Shown here piece after piece: positions 45,614-54,640 of a DNA stretch of 64,000 bases. Origin of the DNA: Burkholderiales bacterium 67-32 (GTDB lineage: Bacteria > Pseudomonadota > Gammaproteobacteria > Burkholderiales > Burkholderiaceae_B); assembly GCA_001898625.1 (NCBI GenBank), contig MKUP01000033.1, forward strand, positions 568,684-632,683, read 5' to 3'. The notes beneath the pieces were generated by a model. The model was not told the DNA's origin, did no database searches, and was given only the letters and a program-made list of their open reading frames with translations. The position numbers and the translations under genes were made by a program. Within the stretch, counting starts at the first letter, position 1. Every line of letters starts with the position of its first letter.

Positions 45614-46602
45614 TGCCTGCCTCCATGGCCGCGGCGGAACCAGGTCCAGGGACGCACCAGCTTCTCGTGGCCGACGACCACGATGACGACCAGCAGCAGG
45701 CCGATCCAGAATTGCCAGTACTGGGGCGTGATGCCCGACAGCCAGTCCTGCATGAACTTGAAGATGACGGCGCCGATGATGCCGCCGTACAGGTAGCCGG
45801 CACCGCCGATCACCAGCATCAGCATCACGTCGGCCGAGCGGTGGAAGGCCAGCACGTCCAGCGAGGCGAAGCCCGTGGTCTGCGCCAGCAGCGCGCCCGC
45901 CACGCCCGCATAGGCCGCCGCCAGGGTGTAGACGGCGGCGCGGCGGCGATTCACGGCCACGCCCATGGCCGCGGCGCGCAGCGGATTCTGGCGCACCACC
46001 TGCAGCGACATGCCGAACGGCGAATGCACGATGGCCCGGGCGATGAAGAACAGTATCGCCAGCACGATGACCGAGTAGGTATAGGCCGTGCGGCCGAACA
46101 GGTCGAACTCGAAGGTGCCGAACAAGGGCACCATGGTCACGCCGGTCAGGCCATCCGCGCCGCCCGTCAGCCAGCCGAGCTTGTTGGCGATCTCGTACAG
46201 GATCAGCGCGACGCCCAGCGTCACCATCAGGCGGGTCAGGTCGGAGCCGCGCATCACCAGCACGCTGGTCACCAGCCCGAGCAGCGCGCTCAGGGCCGCC
46301 GAGACGACCAGCCCCAGGATGGGATCGATGCCGAAATACTTGGCCAGCAGCGCCGCGCAATAGGCGCCCAATCCGAAGAAGGCCGCATGGCCCAGCGAGA
46401 CGATGCCGGCGTATCCGAGGATCAGGTCGAGCGAAACGGCGAACAGGGCCAGGATGGCCAGTTCGTTCAGCAGCAGGAACCCCCTGGGCAGCACGAAGGC
46501 GGCACCGATGGCCACCACCCAGAAGACGATTTCGAACCACCGGATGCGGGACCAGCGCGCGCCATCGGCGCGCAGCGAGTCGGAAGCGATCGTGGCTTTC
46601 AT
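45610..46602 (-). CDS. livM: branched-chain amino-acid type ABC transporter permease LivM
   Basis: 330 residues, about eight to ten transmembrane helices, with the conserved permease segment YAGIVSLGHAAFFGLGAYCAALLAKYFG. It forms the membrane channel with LivH. The start overlaps the livH stop by one base, and its own stop overlaps the livG start. Confidence 0.95.
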   Translation of the reverse strand: MKATIASDSLRADGARWSRIRWFEIVFWVVAIGAAFVLPRGFLLLNELAILALFAVSLDLILGYAGIVSLGHAAFFGLGAYCAALLAKYFGIDPILGLVVSAALSALLGLVTSVLVMRGSDLTRLMVTLGVALILYEIANKLGWLTGGADGLTGVTMVPLFGTFEFDLFGRTAYTYSVIVLAILFFIARAIVHSPFGMSLQVVRQNPLRAAAMGVAVNRRRAAVYTLAAAYAGVAGALLAQTTGFASLDVLAFHRSADVMLMLVIGGAGYLYGGIIGAVIFKFMQDWLSGITPQYWQFWIGLLLVVIVVVGHEKLVRPWTWFRRGHGGRQ

Positions 46603-47462
46603 TACTTACCCCCCGCCCGGGCGAACAGGCCTTGCGGGCGCCACATCAGCATGATGATCATGACGCAATAGATGATGAATGCCCCGACGGTGGGGATGTA
46701 GTACTTGCCCGCCACGTCGGCCACACCCAGCAGCAGCGAGGCCACCAGCGGCCCGGTCAGCGACGACGTGCCGCCCACGGCCACCACGATCAGGAAATAG
46801 ATCATGTACTTGACCGGGAAGGTCGGGTCCATGCCGAGCAGGTCCGCGCCCAGCGCGCCTCCCAGGCCGGCCAGGCCGGACCCGAAGGCGAAGGTCGACA
46901 GGAACACCAGGTTGATGTTGATGCCCAGGCCGCTGGCCGCGCGCGGATCGTCCACCGCGGCGCGCAGGCGGCTGCCGAACCGGGTCTTGCTCAGGATCAA
47001 TTGCAGCCCGATCACCAGCGCCACGCAGATCACGATCACGAACAGCCGGTAGTGCCCGATGCCGACGCCGCCGACGACCGAACGGCCGCTCAGCCACTCC
47101 GGCAGGTGCAGCAACTGCTGCTGCGATCCCATGAAGTAATCGACCATGGCCATGGCCATGAAGGTCAAGCCGATCGAGAACAGCACCTGGTTCAGGTGCG
47201 ATTGCCCGTACACCCGCTTGTACAGCGTGCGCTCCAGGATCGCCCCCATCACCGCCGACACGATGAAGGCCAGCGGCAGGCACAAGAGGAAAGGCACGTT
47301 CAGGCGCTGCATGGCCAGCACGGTCACATAACCGCCCACCATCGCGAACGCCCCGTGCGCCAGGTTGATGAAATTCATCAACCCCAACGTCACGGCCAGC
47401 CCGCAGGCCAGCACGAACAACAGCATCCCGTAGGCAATGCCATCGAACAAGATAGTCAACAT
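46602..47462 (-). CDS. livH: branched-chain amino-acid type ABC transporter permease LivH
   Basis: 286 residues, about eight transmembrane helices, with the family segment LGLMNFINLAHGAFAMVGGYV near the N-terminus. The ATG at 47462 is chosen rather than an in-frame start ten codons upstream. The gene is separated from livK by 180 bases containing a GC-rich repeat element, so livH-F may be expressed at a lower level than the binding protein. Confidence 0.95.
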   Translation of the reverse strand: MLTILFDGIAYGMLLFVLACGLAVTLGLMNFINLAHGAFAMVGGYVTVLAMQRLNVPFLLCLPLAFIVSAVMGAILERTLYKRVYGQSHLNQVLFSIGLTFMAMAMVDYFMGSQQQLLHLPEWLSGRSVVGGVGIGHYRLFVIVICVALVIGLQLILSKTRFGSRLRAAVDDPRAASGLGININLVFLSTFAFGSGLAGLGGALGADLLGMDPTFPVKYMIYFLIVVAVGGTSSLTGPLVASLLLGVADVAGKYYIPTVGAFIIYCVMIIMLMWRPQGLFARAGGK

Positions 47463-47571
47463 GAAGCCACCGCAATTCCAAACCGCGCTCAAAACACGGC
47501 AACACTCAAAGCCCGCATGACGTCACTACAAAACGCCACCCCCGGCCAGCCCGGTAGTACCCCAGGGCACA

Positions 47572-47642
47572 GCGGATCCGGCTCCGCCGGTCCGCCAGTG
47601 CCGCCCCCCTGGGGGGGGGCGCGCGAAGCGCGTAGGGGGGGG
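47572..47642. repeat. GC-rich composite inverted-repeat element, copy A
   Basis: The element has a first palindromic part (GCGGATCCGGCTCC then GCCGGTCCGC) and a second part in which CGCCCCCC and GGGGGG flank GCGCGAAGCGCG. It directly abuts the stop codon of livK and matches copy B at 50013-50078 in order and spacing. As mRNA it would fold into one or two strong stems after livK. It is probably an intergenic repeat family of this genome. Confidence 0.75.
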
Positions 47643-48818
47643 TTACTTAATCTTTGCAGGATCTTTGACGGCTTCGATTTTGTCGAAGGGGACGTTGTAC
47701 AGAGCGCCGTTCACCCGTTCCACCTTGGTGATGTAGACGTTCTGCACCATCTCGCGCGTCTGCGGATCCAGCATGACCGGACCGCGCGGGCTGTCCCACT
47801 TCTGGCCCTTCATGGCGGCCAGCAGCTTGTCGCCGTTGGTGTCGCCCTTGGTGGCTTCGATGGCCTTGTAGATCAAGTGCATGCCGTCATAGCCGCCAAC
47901 GCTGTGGAAGTTCGGGCGCATGCCCTTGTTGGCCTTGGCGATGCCGGCCACATAGGCCTTGTTGGCCGGGTTGTCCAGCGCGGCGGAGTAGTGCATGGAC
48001 GTCACCACGCCCAGCGCCACGTTGCCCATGTCGTTCAGCAGATCATCGTCGACCACGTCGCCGGTGCCGATCATCTTGATGCCGGCCTTGTCCAGGCCTC
48101 GCTCGGCGAACTGCTTCATGACCACCGAGCCCATGCCCGAGGGCACGAACACGAACACGGCGTCCGGCTTGGCGTCGCTCACGCGCTGCAGGAAGGGGGC
48201 GAAGTCGGGGTTGTTCACCGGCACGCGCAATTCCTGCAGCACTTCGCCGCCGTTGGCGGTGAAGACTTTCTTGAACGAATTCTGGGCATCGATGCCGGGA
48301 CCGTAGTCGGCGACCAGGGTCACGACCTTCTTGATGCCGTTCTTCGGCGCCCACTGGGCGATGCCCAGGGTGACCTGCGGCAGCGTGAAGCCGGTACGCA
48401 CCACATAGGGCGACTGTTCGGTGATCATCGCGGTCGCGGCAGCCATCACGACCATCGGCGTCTTGGCCTGGGTGGCGATGGGCGTCGTCGACAGCGCCAG
48501 CGGCGTCAGGCCGAAGCCGGCCAGCACGGCGACGCGGTCATTGATCACCAGTTCTTGCGCCAGGCGCTTGGTGGTATCGGCGACGTTGCCGTCGTCCTTG
48601 ATGATCAGCTCGATCTTCTTGCCGGCCACCGTGGTGCCGTGTTCGGCCATGTACAGGCGGACGGCGGCTTCGATCTGTCGGCCGGTGGACGCGAACGGGC
48701 CCGTCATCGGCAGGATGAGGCCGACCTTGACCACGTTCTGCGCATACGCGGGCACGGCGGCGGTGCCCGCCAGCATCAGCGCGGCGGCGATCTTGAGCAG
48801 ATTGCGTTTGTTGTTCAT
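47643..48818 (-). CDS. livK: branched-chain amino-acid type ABC transporter substrate-binding protein LivK
   Basis: 391 residues. The signal peptide ends near PAYAQNVV, followed by the type I periplasmic binding domain (VGLILPMTGPFASTG, DDGNVADTTKRLAQELV). AAGGAGA precedes the ATG at 48818. It is the first gene of the liv unit and is followed immediately by repeat copy A. The GntR gene upstream on the same strand is a possible regulator. Ligand may be an amino acid or another small acid. Confidence 0.94.
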   Translation of the reverse strand: MNNKRNLLKIAAALMLAGTAAVPAYAQNVVKVGLILPMTGPFASTGRQIEAAVRLYMAEHGTTVAGKKIELIIKDDGNVADTTKRLAQELVINDRVAVLAGFGLTPLALSTTPIATQAKTPMVVMAAATAMITEQSPYVVRTGFTLPQVTLGIAQWAPKNGIKKVVTLVADYGPGIDAQNSFKKVFTANGGEVLQELRVPVNNPDFAPFLQRVSDAKPDAVFVFVPSGMGSVVMKQFAERGLDKAGIKMIGTGDVVDDDLLNDMGNVALGVVTSMHYSAALDNPANKAYVAGIAKANKGMRPNFHSVGGYDGMHLIYKAIEATKGDTNGDKLLAAMKGQKWDSPRGPVMLDPQTREMVQNVYITKVERVNGALYNVPFDKIEAVKDPAKIK

Positions 48819-48953
48819 GGTGTCTCCTTGCTTACTCACCGGATGGGACAACGAGGGAAATCAGAGGCCAGGGGCAGCCGAAAAACGCGGCATAGCGTAT
48901 CAGCTTGTAAACGGCAAAAGTGACGCTTGCGGGTAATCCGCAGGCGCAAAACG

Positions 48954-49736
48954 TTATCGCGGTATGCGTCTGCGTATCAGTCGGGCTCCCGGAATCTGCG
49001 AGAACATGTCCTGGTTGCGCAGCACCGACTGCATGTTGCGAAAAGCGATGCGCGCGTGTTCGCGCATGATGGCTTCGGCACGCGCGCCTTCGCGGTTCTC
49101 GATGGCGGCCAGCACCATCCAGTGCTGGTCCTGCGCCACGATCAGACTCAGCCAGGCTTCCTCGTCGTCGGCCTGGGCCTGAAGGAAACCGTTGGGCGAG
49201 GCGAACGGCAGGTTGGTCGCGCGCGCGATCTGGCGTTCGAGCACCGAGCTGCCCGGCAGGTAGTGCAGCATCTGGTGGAAGCGGCGATTCAGCTCGATGT
49301 AGCTGGACAGGTCCGCGACGCCCTTGTCGCGGCCAGTCAGGATGCGGTCGATCTCGGTCAGGCAGTCGCGCATCGCGTCCAGGTCGGCGGCCGACACGCC
49401 GCGCTCGGCGGCCATGCGCGCGGCCAAGCCTTCCAGCGTGCCGCGCACCTCGATGGAATCGCGTATCTCGGATTCGGTGAAGGCCTTGACCGCGTAGCCG
49501 CCGGAAGGAATCACTTCCAGCAGGCCTTCGTCTTCCAGCCTGGCCATCGCGGCGCGGATGGGCGTGCGCGAAATACCCAGGCGCTCGGCCACGCTGGGCT
49601 CGGACAGGCGCGCCCCGGGCGTCAGCTCGCCCGACAGGATCAGTTCCCGCAGGCCCAGTTCGGCGGCGGTCGTCTGCGCACCGCCCGACTTGGCCTTGCC
49701 CTCGGCCCGGTCGCGTGCGGAAGCCCGCTCAGTCAT
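48954..49736 (-). CDS. GntR-family (FCD) transcriptional regulator
   Basis: 260 residues: winged helix (ELILSGELTPGARLSEPSVAERLGISRTPIRAAMARLE) and an all-helical FCD effector domain (metal-binding type, with ELNRRFHQMLHYLPG). It is upstream of livK on the same strand with a 135-base gap. Palindromic GTATAC-containing sites lie 120-200 bases before its start. It probably controls itself and perhaps the liv transporter in response to a carboxylic acid. Confidence 0.93.
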   Translation of the reverse strand: MTERASARDRAEGKAKSGGAQTTAAELGLRELILSGELTPGARLSEPSVAERLGISRTPIRAAMARLEDEGLLEVIPSGGYAVKAFTESEIRDSIEVRGTLEGLAARMAAERGVSAADLDAMRDCLTEIDRILTGRDKGVADLSSYIELNRRFHQMLHYLPGSSVLERQIARATNLPFASPNGFLQAQADDEEAWLSLIVAQDQHWMVLAAIENREGARAEAIMREHARIAFRNMQSVLRNQDMFSQIPGARLIRRRIPR

Positions 49737-49855
49737 GCAGGCCTCGCATCGGGAAAACGGGTCGCGGACAGGAAGTCCGGACAGGCAAGGCGCCTACGGC
49801 GCCCGGAATACGGCAGTGGGTAGTCATGTCTCCGTTACAGCTCTTTACCGCTTTA

Positions 49856-49876
49856 CTGGATACAGACTGTATACAG
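49856..49876. promoter_or_regulatory. candidate GntR operator, tandem CTGxATACAG
   Basis: CTGGATACAG is followed after one base by the perfect palindrome CTGTATACAG (49867-49876); a third GTATAC lies at 49933-49938. FCD-type GntR proteins commonly bind palindromes of this kind. The 343-base gap 49737-50080 otherwise contains the amtB terminator, repeat copy B and no gene. Confidence 0.55.
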
Positions 49877-49945
49877 AGATCCCGATCAATAACAAGAACT
49901 TTGTACCCTGCCTAGGGAAAACGCCAGGTCCCGTATACAACCTCG

Positions 49946-49977
49946 AAAAAAAAGCGGCGCCCGATTCTGGACGCCGC
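49946..49977 (-). terminator. intrinsic terminator downstream of amtB
   Basis: On the minus strand a 9-bp stem (GCGGCGTCC / GGGCGCCGC, with one wobble pair, 6-base loop) is followed by eight T. It ends the torF-glnK-amtB transcript about 105-135 bases after the amtB stop, beyond repeat copy B. Confidence 0.85.
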
Positions 49978-50012
49978 CTCTGTGAACCCACTCCCGAAGT
50001 TGCCAGGATGCG

Positions 50013-50078
50013 GCGGATCCGGCTTTGCCGGTCCGCTCGCATCGCCCCCTGGGGGGCGCGCGTAAGCGCGTAGGGGGG
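50013..50078. repeat. GC-rich composite inverted-repeat element, copy B
   Basis: Same layout as copy A (47572-47642): GCGGATCCGGCTTT then GCCGGTCCGC, then CGCCCCCT, GGGGGG, GCGCGTAAGCGCG and TAGGGGGG. It abuts the amtB stop codon as copy A abuts the livK stop. Differences between copies in the loop are compensated or tolerated, suggesting the structure matters. Confidence 0.75.
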
Positions 50079-50080
50079 AA

Positions 50081-51418
50081 CTACGAGTGATACGCGCTTT
50101 CCCCGTGGGTCGTGATGTCCAGGCCCTCGCGCTCTTCCTCTTCCGTCACGCGCAGTCCCAGCAGCGCGTCGGAGATCTTGTAGGCGATCAGCGCGACGAT
50201 GGTGGTCCAGACAATGGTGATGACCACGGCCTCGACCTGCACCCACAGTTGGCCGAGCATGGTCATGCCGTCCACGCCCGGGCCGCCCAGCACCTTCGCG
50301 TTGAAGATGCCGGTCAGCAGCGCGCCGACAATGCCGCCCACGCCGTGCACGCCGAACACGTCCAGCGAGTCGTCCACCTTCAGCATGCGCTTCAGGCTGG
50401 TCACGCCCCAGACGCAGATCACGCCCGCGGCCAGGCCGATCACCAGCGCGCCCACCGGACCGACAACGCCGGCCGCCGGGGTCACGCCCACCAGGCCCGC
50501 CACCGCGCCGGACGCGCCGCCCAGCATCGAGGGATGGCCCCGGACCGCCCATTCCGTGAAGACCCACGCCAGCACCGCGGCGGCCGTGGCGATCAGCGTG
50601 TTCATGAAGGCCAGCGAGGCGACGTTGTTGGCGGCCAGCGCCGAACCCGCGTTGAAGCCGAACCAGCCCACCCACAGCAGCGAGGCGCCGATCATGGTCA
50701 TGGGCAGGTTGTGCGGCGACAAGGCTTCCTTGCCAAACCCGATGCGCTTGCCGATGACATAGGCGCCGATCAGGCCCGCCACGCCGGCGTTGATGTGCAC
50801 CACCGTGCCGCCCGCGAAGTCCAGCGCGCCGCGTTCGAACAGGAAGCCCTTGACCTCGCCGCCGAACCACACCATATGCGCGATGGGGATGTAGGCGAAG
50901 GTGAACCACAGCACCATGAACAGCAGGATGGCCGAGAAGCGCGCGCGTTCGGCGAAGGCACCCACGATCAGCGCGCAGGTGATGCCGGCGAACGTGGCCT
51001 GGAAGGCCGCGAAGCTGAGCTCGGGCACGGTACCCGACAGCGGGAAGGTCCCGGTCTCGGCATCGAACAGTCCCTTCAGGAACAGCCGGTCAAGCCCGCC
51101 GAAGAAGGCATTGCCCTCGGTGAAGGCCAGCGAATAACCGTAGATGAACCACAGCACGACGATCAGCGAGAACGTGACCAGGACCTGCATCAGGACCGAC
51201 AACATGTTCTTGCTGCGTACCAGGCCGCCGTAGAACAGCGCCAGGCCGGGCACCACCATCATCAGCACCAGGATGGTGGACGTGCTGAGCCAGGCCAGGT
51301 CGGCCCCGACCAGCGTGGGGGCGGCATCCTCCGCCAGCGCGGGGGCGGCGAACAATGCCAGCACCAGCGCCAGTCCCGCCCCGAGGGTTTTCATCGTTGA
51401 AGCATGCGTTGTTTTCAT
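50081..51418 (-). CDS. amtB: ammonium transporter AmtB
   Basis: 445 residues: a signal peptide (APALAED), then eleven transmembrane helices with family motifs MVVPGLALFYGGLVRSKN and DFAGGTVVHINAG. It conducts ammonium or ammonia across the inner membrane and is blocked by the PII protein encoded just upstream (15-base gap). It is part of a nitrogen-controlled unit with a sigma-54 promoter before torF. Confidence 0.97.
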   Translation of the reverse strand: MKTTHASTMKTLGAGLALVLALFAAPALAEDAAPTLVGADLAWLSTSTILVLMMVVPGLALFYGGLVRSKNMLSVLMQVLVTFSLIVVLWFIYGYSLAFTEGNAFFGGLDRLFLKGLFDAETGTFPLSGTVPELSFAAFQATFAGITCALIVGAFAERARFSAILLFMVLWFTFAYIPIAHMVWFGGEVKGFLFERGALDFAGGTVVHINAGVAGLIGAYVIGKRIGFGKEALSPHNLPMTMIGASLLWVGWFGFNAGSALAANNVASLAFMNTLIATAAAVLAWVFTEWAVRGHPSMLGGASGAVAGLVGVTPAAGVVGPVGALVIGLAAGVICVWGVTSLKRMLKVDDSLDVFGVHGVGGIVGALLTGIFNAKVLGGPGVDGMTMLGQLWVQVEAVVITIVWTTIVALIAYKISDALLGLRVTEEEEREGLDITTHGESAYHS

Positions 51419-51433
51419 TTTTGAATCGTCCTA

Positions 51434-52556
<1,123 letters not shown>

Positions 52557-52663
52557 CTGTCGTTCCAGGGCGGGTTGTCAGCCAGGCGGTCCAGTGCGTG
52601 GGTGGCGCAACTGGCGTGGTCACGGGATTTCGCGGTCAGGCGGACCCCGGTTGACTGTTACTG

Positions 52664-52679
52664 AGCATTTCCCGTGCCA
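52664..52679 (-). promoter_or_regulatory. sigma-54 promoter of torF-glnK-amtB
   Basis: On the minus strand TGGCAC, five bases, then ATGCT match the -24/-12 consensus (TGGCAC-N5-TTGCA) with one important change at -12 (A for T). It lies about 108 bases upstream of the torF start. The gene content (PII and AmtB) makes nitrogen control expected. Confidence 0.7.
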
Positions 52680-52720
52680 GCTTGCTTTCCCCATGGAACG
52701 CACCACCCTCGCCCTGGCGG

Positions 52721-52737
52721 CGACCCAAATTGGTGCA
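52721..52737 (-). promoter_or_regulatory. possible NtrC enhancer site
   Basis: On the minus strand TGCACC, five bases, GGGTCG. The left half matches the NtrC consensus half-site TGCACC exactly; the right half is degenerate (GGTGCA expected). It lies about 50 bases upstream of the sigma-54 promoter, a normal enhancer distance. Confidence 0.45.
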
Positions 52738-52842
52738 TTCGGGGGTGCGCGCCCACGACGGCCGCACCATGTCGTGGCGCAGGCGTTCGTTCCCGTGCGG
52801 GACTACACTGGAGACCGGCAGCCGACTTAGAGGACAGACATC

Positions 52843-53109
52843 ATGATCAATCGCACCGACTGGTTCGAAGACCTGCAGAAGAACATCTCCGACCTGATCG
52901 CCCGCAGCCCGGCGGCCGACATCGAGCGCAACGTCAAGGGATTCCTGGGCCAGACCTTCACCAAACTGGACCTGATCACCCGCGAGGAATTCGACATCCA
53001 GACCGAATTGCTGGCGCGCACGCGGGCCAAGGTGGATGCGCTGGAAGCGCAGGTGCAGGGGTTGGAGGCGCGGGTGATCGCGCTGGAGGGGAAAACGTCG
53101 CAGGGGTGA
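52843..53109 (+). CDS. ubiK: UbiK family ubiquinone-biosynthesis accessory factor
   Basis: 88 residues of the BMFP (YqiC) family: an amphipathic N-terminal helix (WFEDLQKNISDLIARSP), the conserved core LTREEFDIQTELLARTR-like segment, and a C-terminal coiled coil (DALEAQVQGLEARVIALE). It supports ubiquinone synthesis as part of the soluble Ubi complex. GAGGACA precedes the ATG. It is divergent from torF and is followed by an intrinsic terminator. Confidence 0.92.
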   Translation: MINRTDWFEDLQKNISDLIARSPAADIERNVKGFLGQTFTKLDLITREEFDIQTELLARTRAKVDALEAQVQGLEARVIALEGKTSQG

Positions 53110-53142
53110 GGCTCATCATGCTCGGTCCCCGGACATGATCAA

Positions 53143-53176
53143 GGGCCGCGGCGAAACGCCCGGCCCCGTCGCTTTT
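53143..53176 (+). terminator. intrinsic terminator after ubiK
   Basis: A GC stem of ten pairs with a one-base bulge (GGGCCGCGGCG / CGCCCGGCCC, loop AAA) is followed by CCGTCGCTTTT. It begins about 33 bases after the ubiK stop and its T-run just touches the stop of the converging Bug gene. Confidence 0.65.
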
Positions 53177-54140
53177 ACTTGTCGATGCGCACCGTGCCCG
53201 CCTCGAACAGCTTCTTCCAGCGCGTGTCCTCGCTGCGCAGATAGCGTTCGAAAGCCGCTCCATCCATGTCGTCGGGCTGCCCGCCCAGCCGCAGCAGGGC
53301 TTCGACCGCCTCGTCGCGCTTGATCACCTGGCGCACCGCGCCGGCCAGCCGCTCGACCACCGGCGCCGGCGTGCCCTTGGGCGCGGCCAGGCCGAACCAC
53401 GACGTCAGGTCGTACTCCGGCACACCCGCCTCCACCATCGTCGGTACCGTAGGCGCGCCCGGCGAGCGCACCGCGGTGGTGACCGCCAGCGCGCGCAGCT
53501 TGCCCGCCTGGATGTTGGGCAGGGCGCTGATCAGGCTGTCGAACATGAAGGCCAGCGTGCCGGTCTGCATGTCCACCTGCGCCTGCGCCGTGCCCTTGTA
53601 GGGCACGTGCGTCACCCTGATTCCCGCCAGTCCGCCGAACAGCTCGCCAGCCAAGTGGCTGGCCGAACCGATGCCCGCCGAACCGTAGTTCAGTTGACCC
53701 GGCCGCGAGCGCGCGTACGCCACCAGTTCGGGCACCGTTTTCACCGGCAGCGAAGGATGCACCACCAGCACGTTGCCCACGCCCGTGATGCGCGTGATGG
53801 GCGCGAAGTCGTTCACCAGGTTGTAGTTGGCCTCGGCCGGATTGATGATGGGATTGAGCACGTCGGCGAAGGCGCACAGCAGCAGCGTGTAGCCGTCGGC
53901 CGGCGCGCTCTTCACCGCCCGGGTCGCCAGCGCGCCGCCGGCGCCGGGGCGGTTCTCCACCACCACCTGCTGGCCCAGGCTGTCGCTCAGCAGACGCGCG
54001 ACCAGACGCGCGCACGTGTCCGCCGGGCCGCCCGCGGCGAAGCCCACGAGAATGCGGATCGGCTTGTCGGGAAAGGCCGCCAGCGCGGGCAGGGCGAACG
54101 TGGCCAGCGAGGCGAGGCCGAAGGCGCGGCGCGTGATCAT
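53175..54140 (-). CDS. Bug-family tripartite tricarboxylate transporter substrate-binding protein
   Basis: 321 residues; twin-arginine-like start (MITRRAFGLA), signal cleavage near ALAAFP, then LVGFAAGGPADTCARL, VVENRPGAGGALATR and THVPYKGTAQAQ. AGGAG precedes the ATG. The start overlaps the stop of the YCII gene (ATGA), so receptor and YCII protein are coupled. It lies downstream of the phenol operon's terminator, so it may or may not belong to that pathway. Confidence 0.93.
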   Translation of the reverse strand: MITRRAFGLASLATFALPALAAFPDKPIRILVGFAAGGPADTCARLVARLLSDSLGQQVVVENRPGAGGALATRAVKSAPADGYTLLLCAFADVLNPIINPAEANYNLVNDFAPITRITGVGNVLVVHPSLPVKTVPELVAYARSRPGQLNYGSAGIGSASHLAGELFGGLAGIRVTHVPYKGTAQAQVDMQTGTLAFMFDSLISALPNIQAGKLRALAVTTAVRSPGAPTVPTMVEAGVPEYDLTSWFGLAAPKGTPAPVVERLAGAVRQVIKRDEAVEALLRLGGQPDDMDGAAFERYLRSEDTRWKKLFEAGTVRIDK

Positions 54141-54457
54141 GACGAAGACTCCTGTCCCAGGAAGTGTGTGTTGACGCGGCGCACGACCATGCGGCGATAG
54201 ATGCCGGCCTGCGCGTAAGGATCGGCATCGGCCCAGGCCTGGGCCTCGTCCATCGAATCGAAGGCGGCCACCAGCAGGCTGCCGCAGTAGTCGCCCTGCC
54301 CCACGTCCGAGTCCCACAAGGGGCCCGACACGACCACGCGGCCCTGGGCGGCCAGTTCCGCGCGGCGGCGGATGTGCGCGTCGCGCAGGGGCGCGCGCAG
54401 CGCCTCGCTGTGGTCCACGTCCTCGGCGTACATCAGATAGAGTGCGCGGCCGGTCAT
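54137..54457 (-). CDS. YCII-related domain protein
   Basis: 106 residues of the YCII ferredoxin-like fold (MTGRALYLMYAEDVDHSEA, then GPLWDSD, SLLVAAFDSMDEAQAWADADPYA). Such proteins often accompany aromatic or muconolactone pathways, where some dehydrochlorinate chloromuconolactone or isomerise. The ATG at 54457 gives the normal family start; a longer frame begins at a TTG at 54505 and is less likely. It is coupled to the Bug gene by an ATGA overlap. Confidence 0.85.
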   Translation of the reverse strand: MTGRALYLMYAEDVDHSEALRAPLRDAHIRRRAELAAQGRVVVSGPLWDSDVGQGDYCGSLLVAAFDSMDEAQAWADADPYAQAGIYRRMVVRRVNTHFLGQESSS

Positions 54458-54561
54458 GGGAGCCGGGCCGAAGAAGAGCTGGGAATTCTGGGCATGATCG
54501 AGCAAAGTCCGAAAAATGGAACATCCGTTTTGAACAGTGGACGAATGTTATTCGGACTCTT

Positions 54562-54607
54562 AAAAAATTGATCGCCTTTGGTCCGATATATGGACCAAAG
54601 GCGATCA
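54562..54607 (-). terminator. strong intrinsic terminator of the phenol/catechol operon
   Basis: On the minus strand a perfect 16-bp stem (arm TGATCGCCTTTGGTCC, 7-base loop) is followed by ATTTTTTAAG. It starts 33 bases past the catechol 2,3-dioxygenase stop. The unusual length separates the phenol operon from the YCII-Bug genes. Confidence 0.9.
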
Positions 54608-54640
54608 GGCAAACCCGAACCCCGCTGACCCCGCGGCGGC

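Noticed and set aside
47463-47642. CRISPR-like repeats between livK and livH
   Set aside because: There are only two copies in the whole window and they are 2.4 kb apart, with no spacers or Cas genes; treated as an intergenic repeat element.
54458-54640. Longer YCII gene starting at TTG 54505
   Set aside because: TTG starts are rare, and the family start MTGRALYLMYAEDV fits the ATG at 54457.
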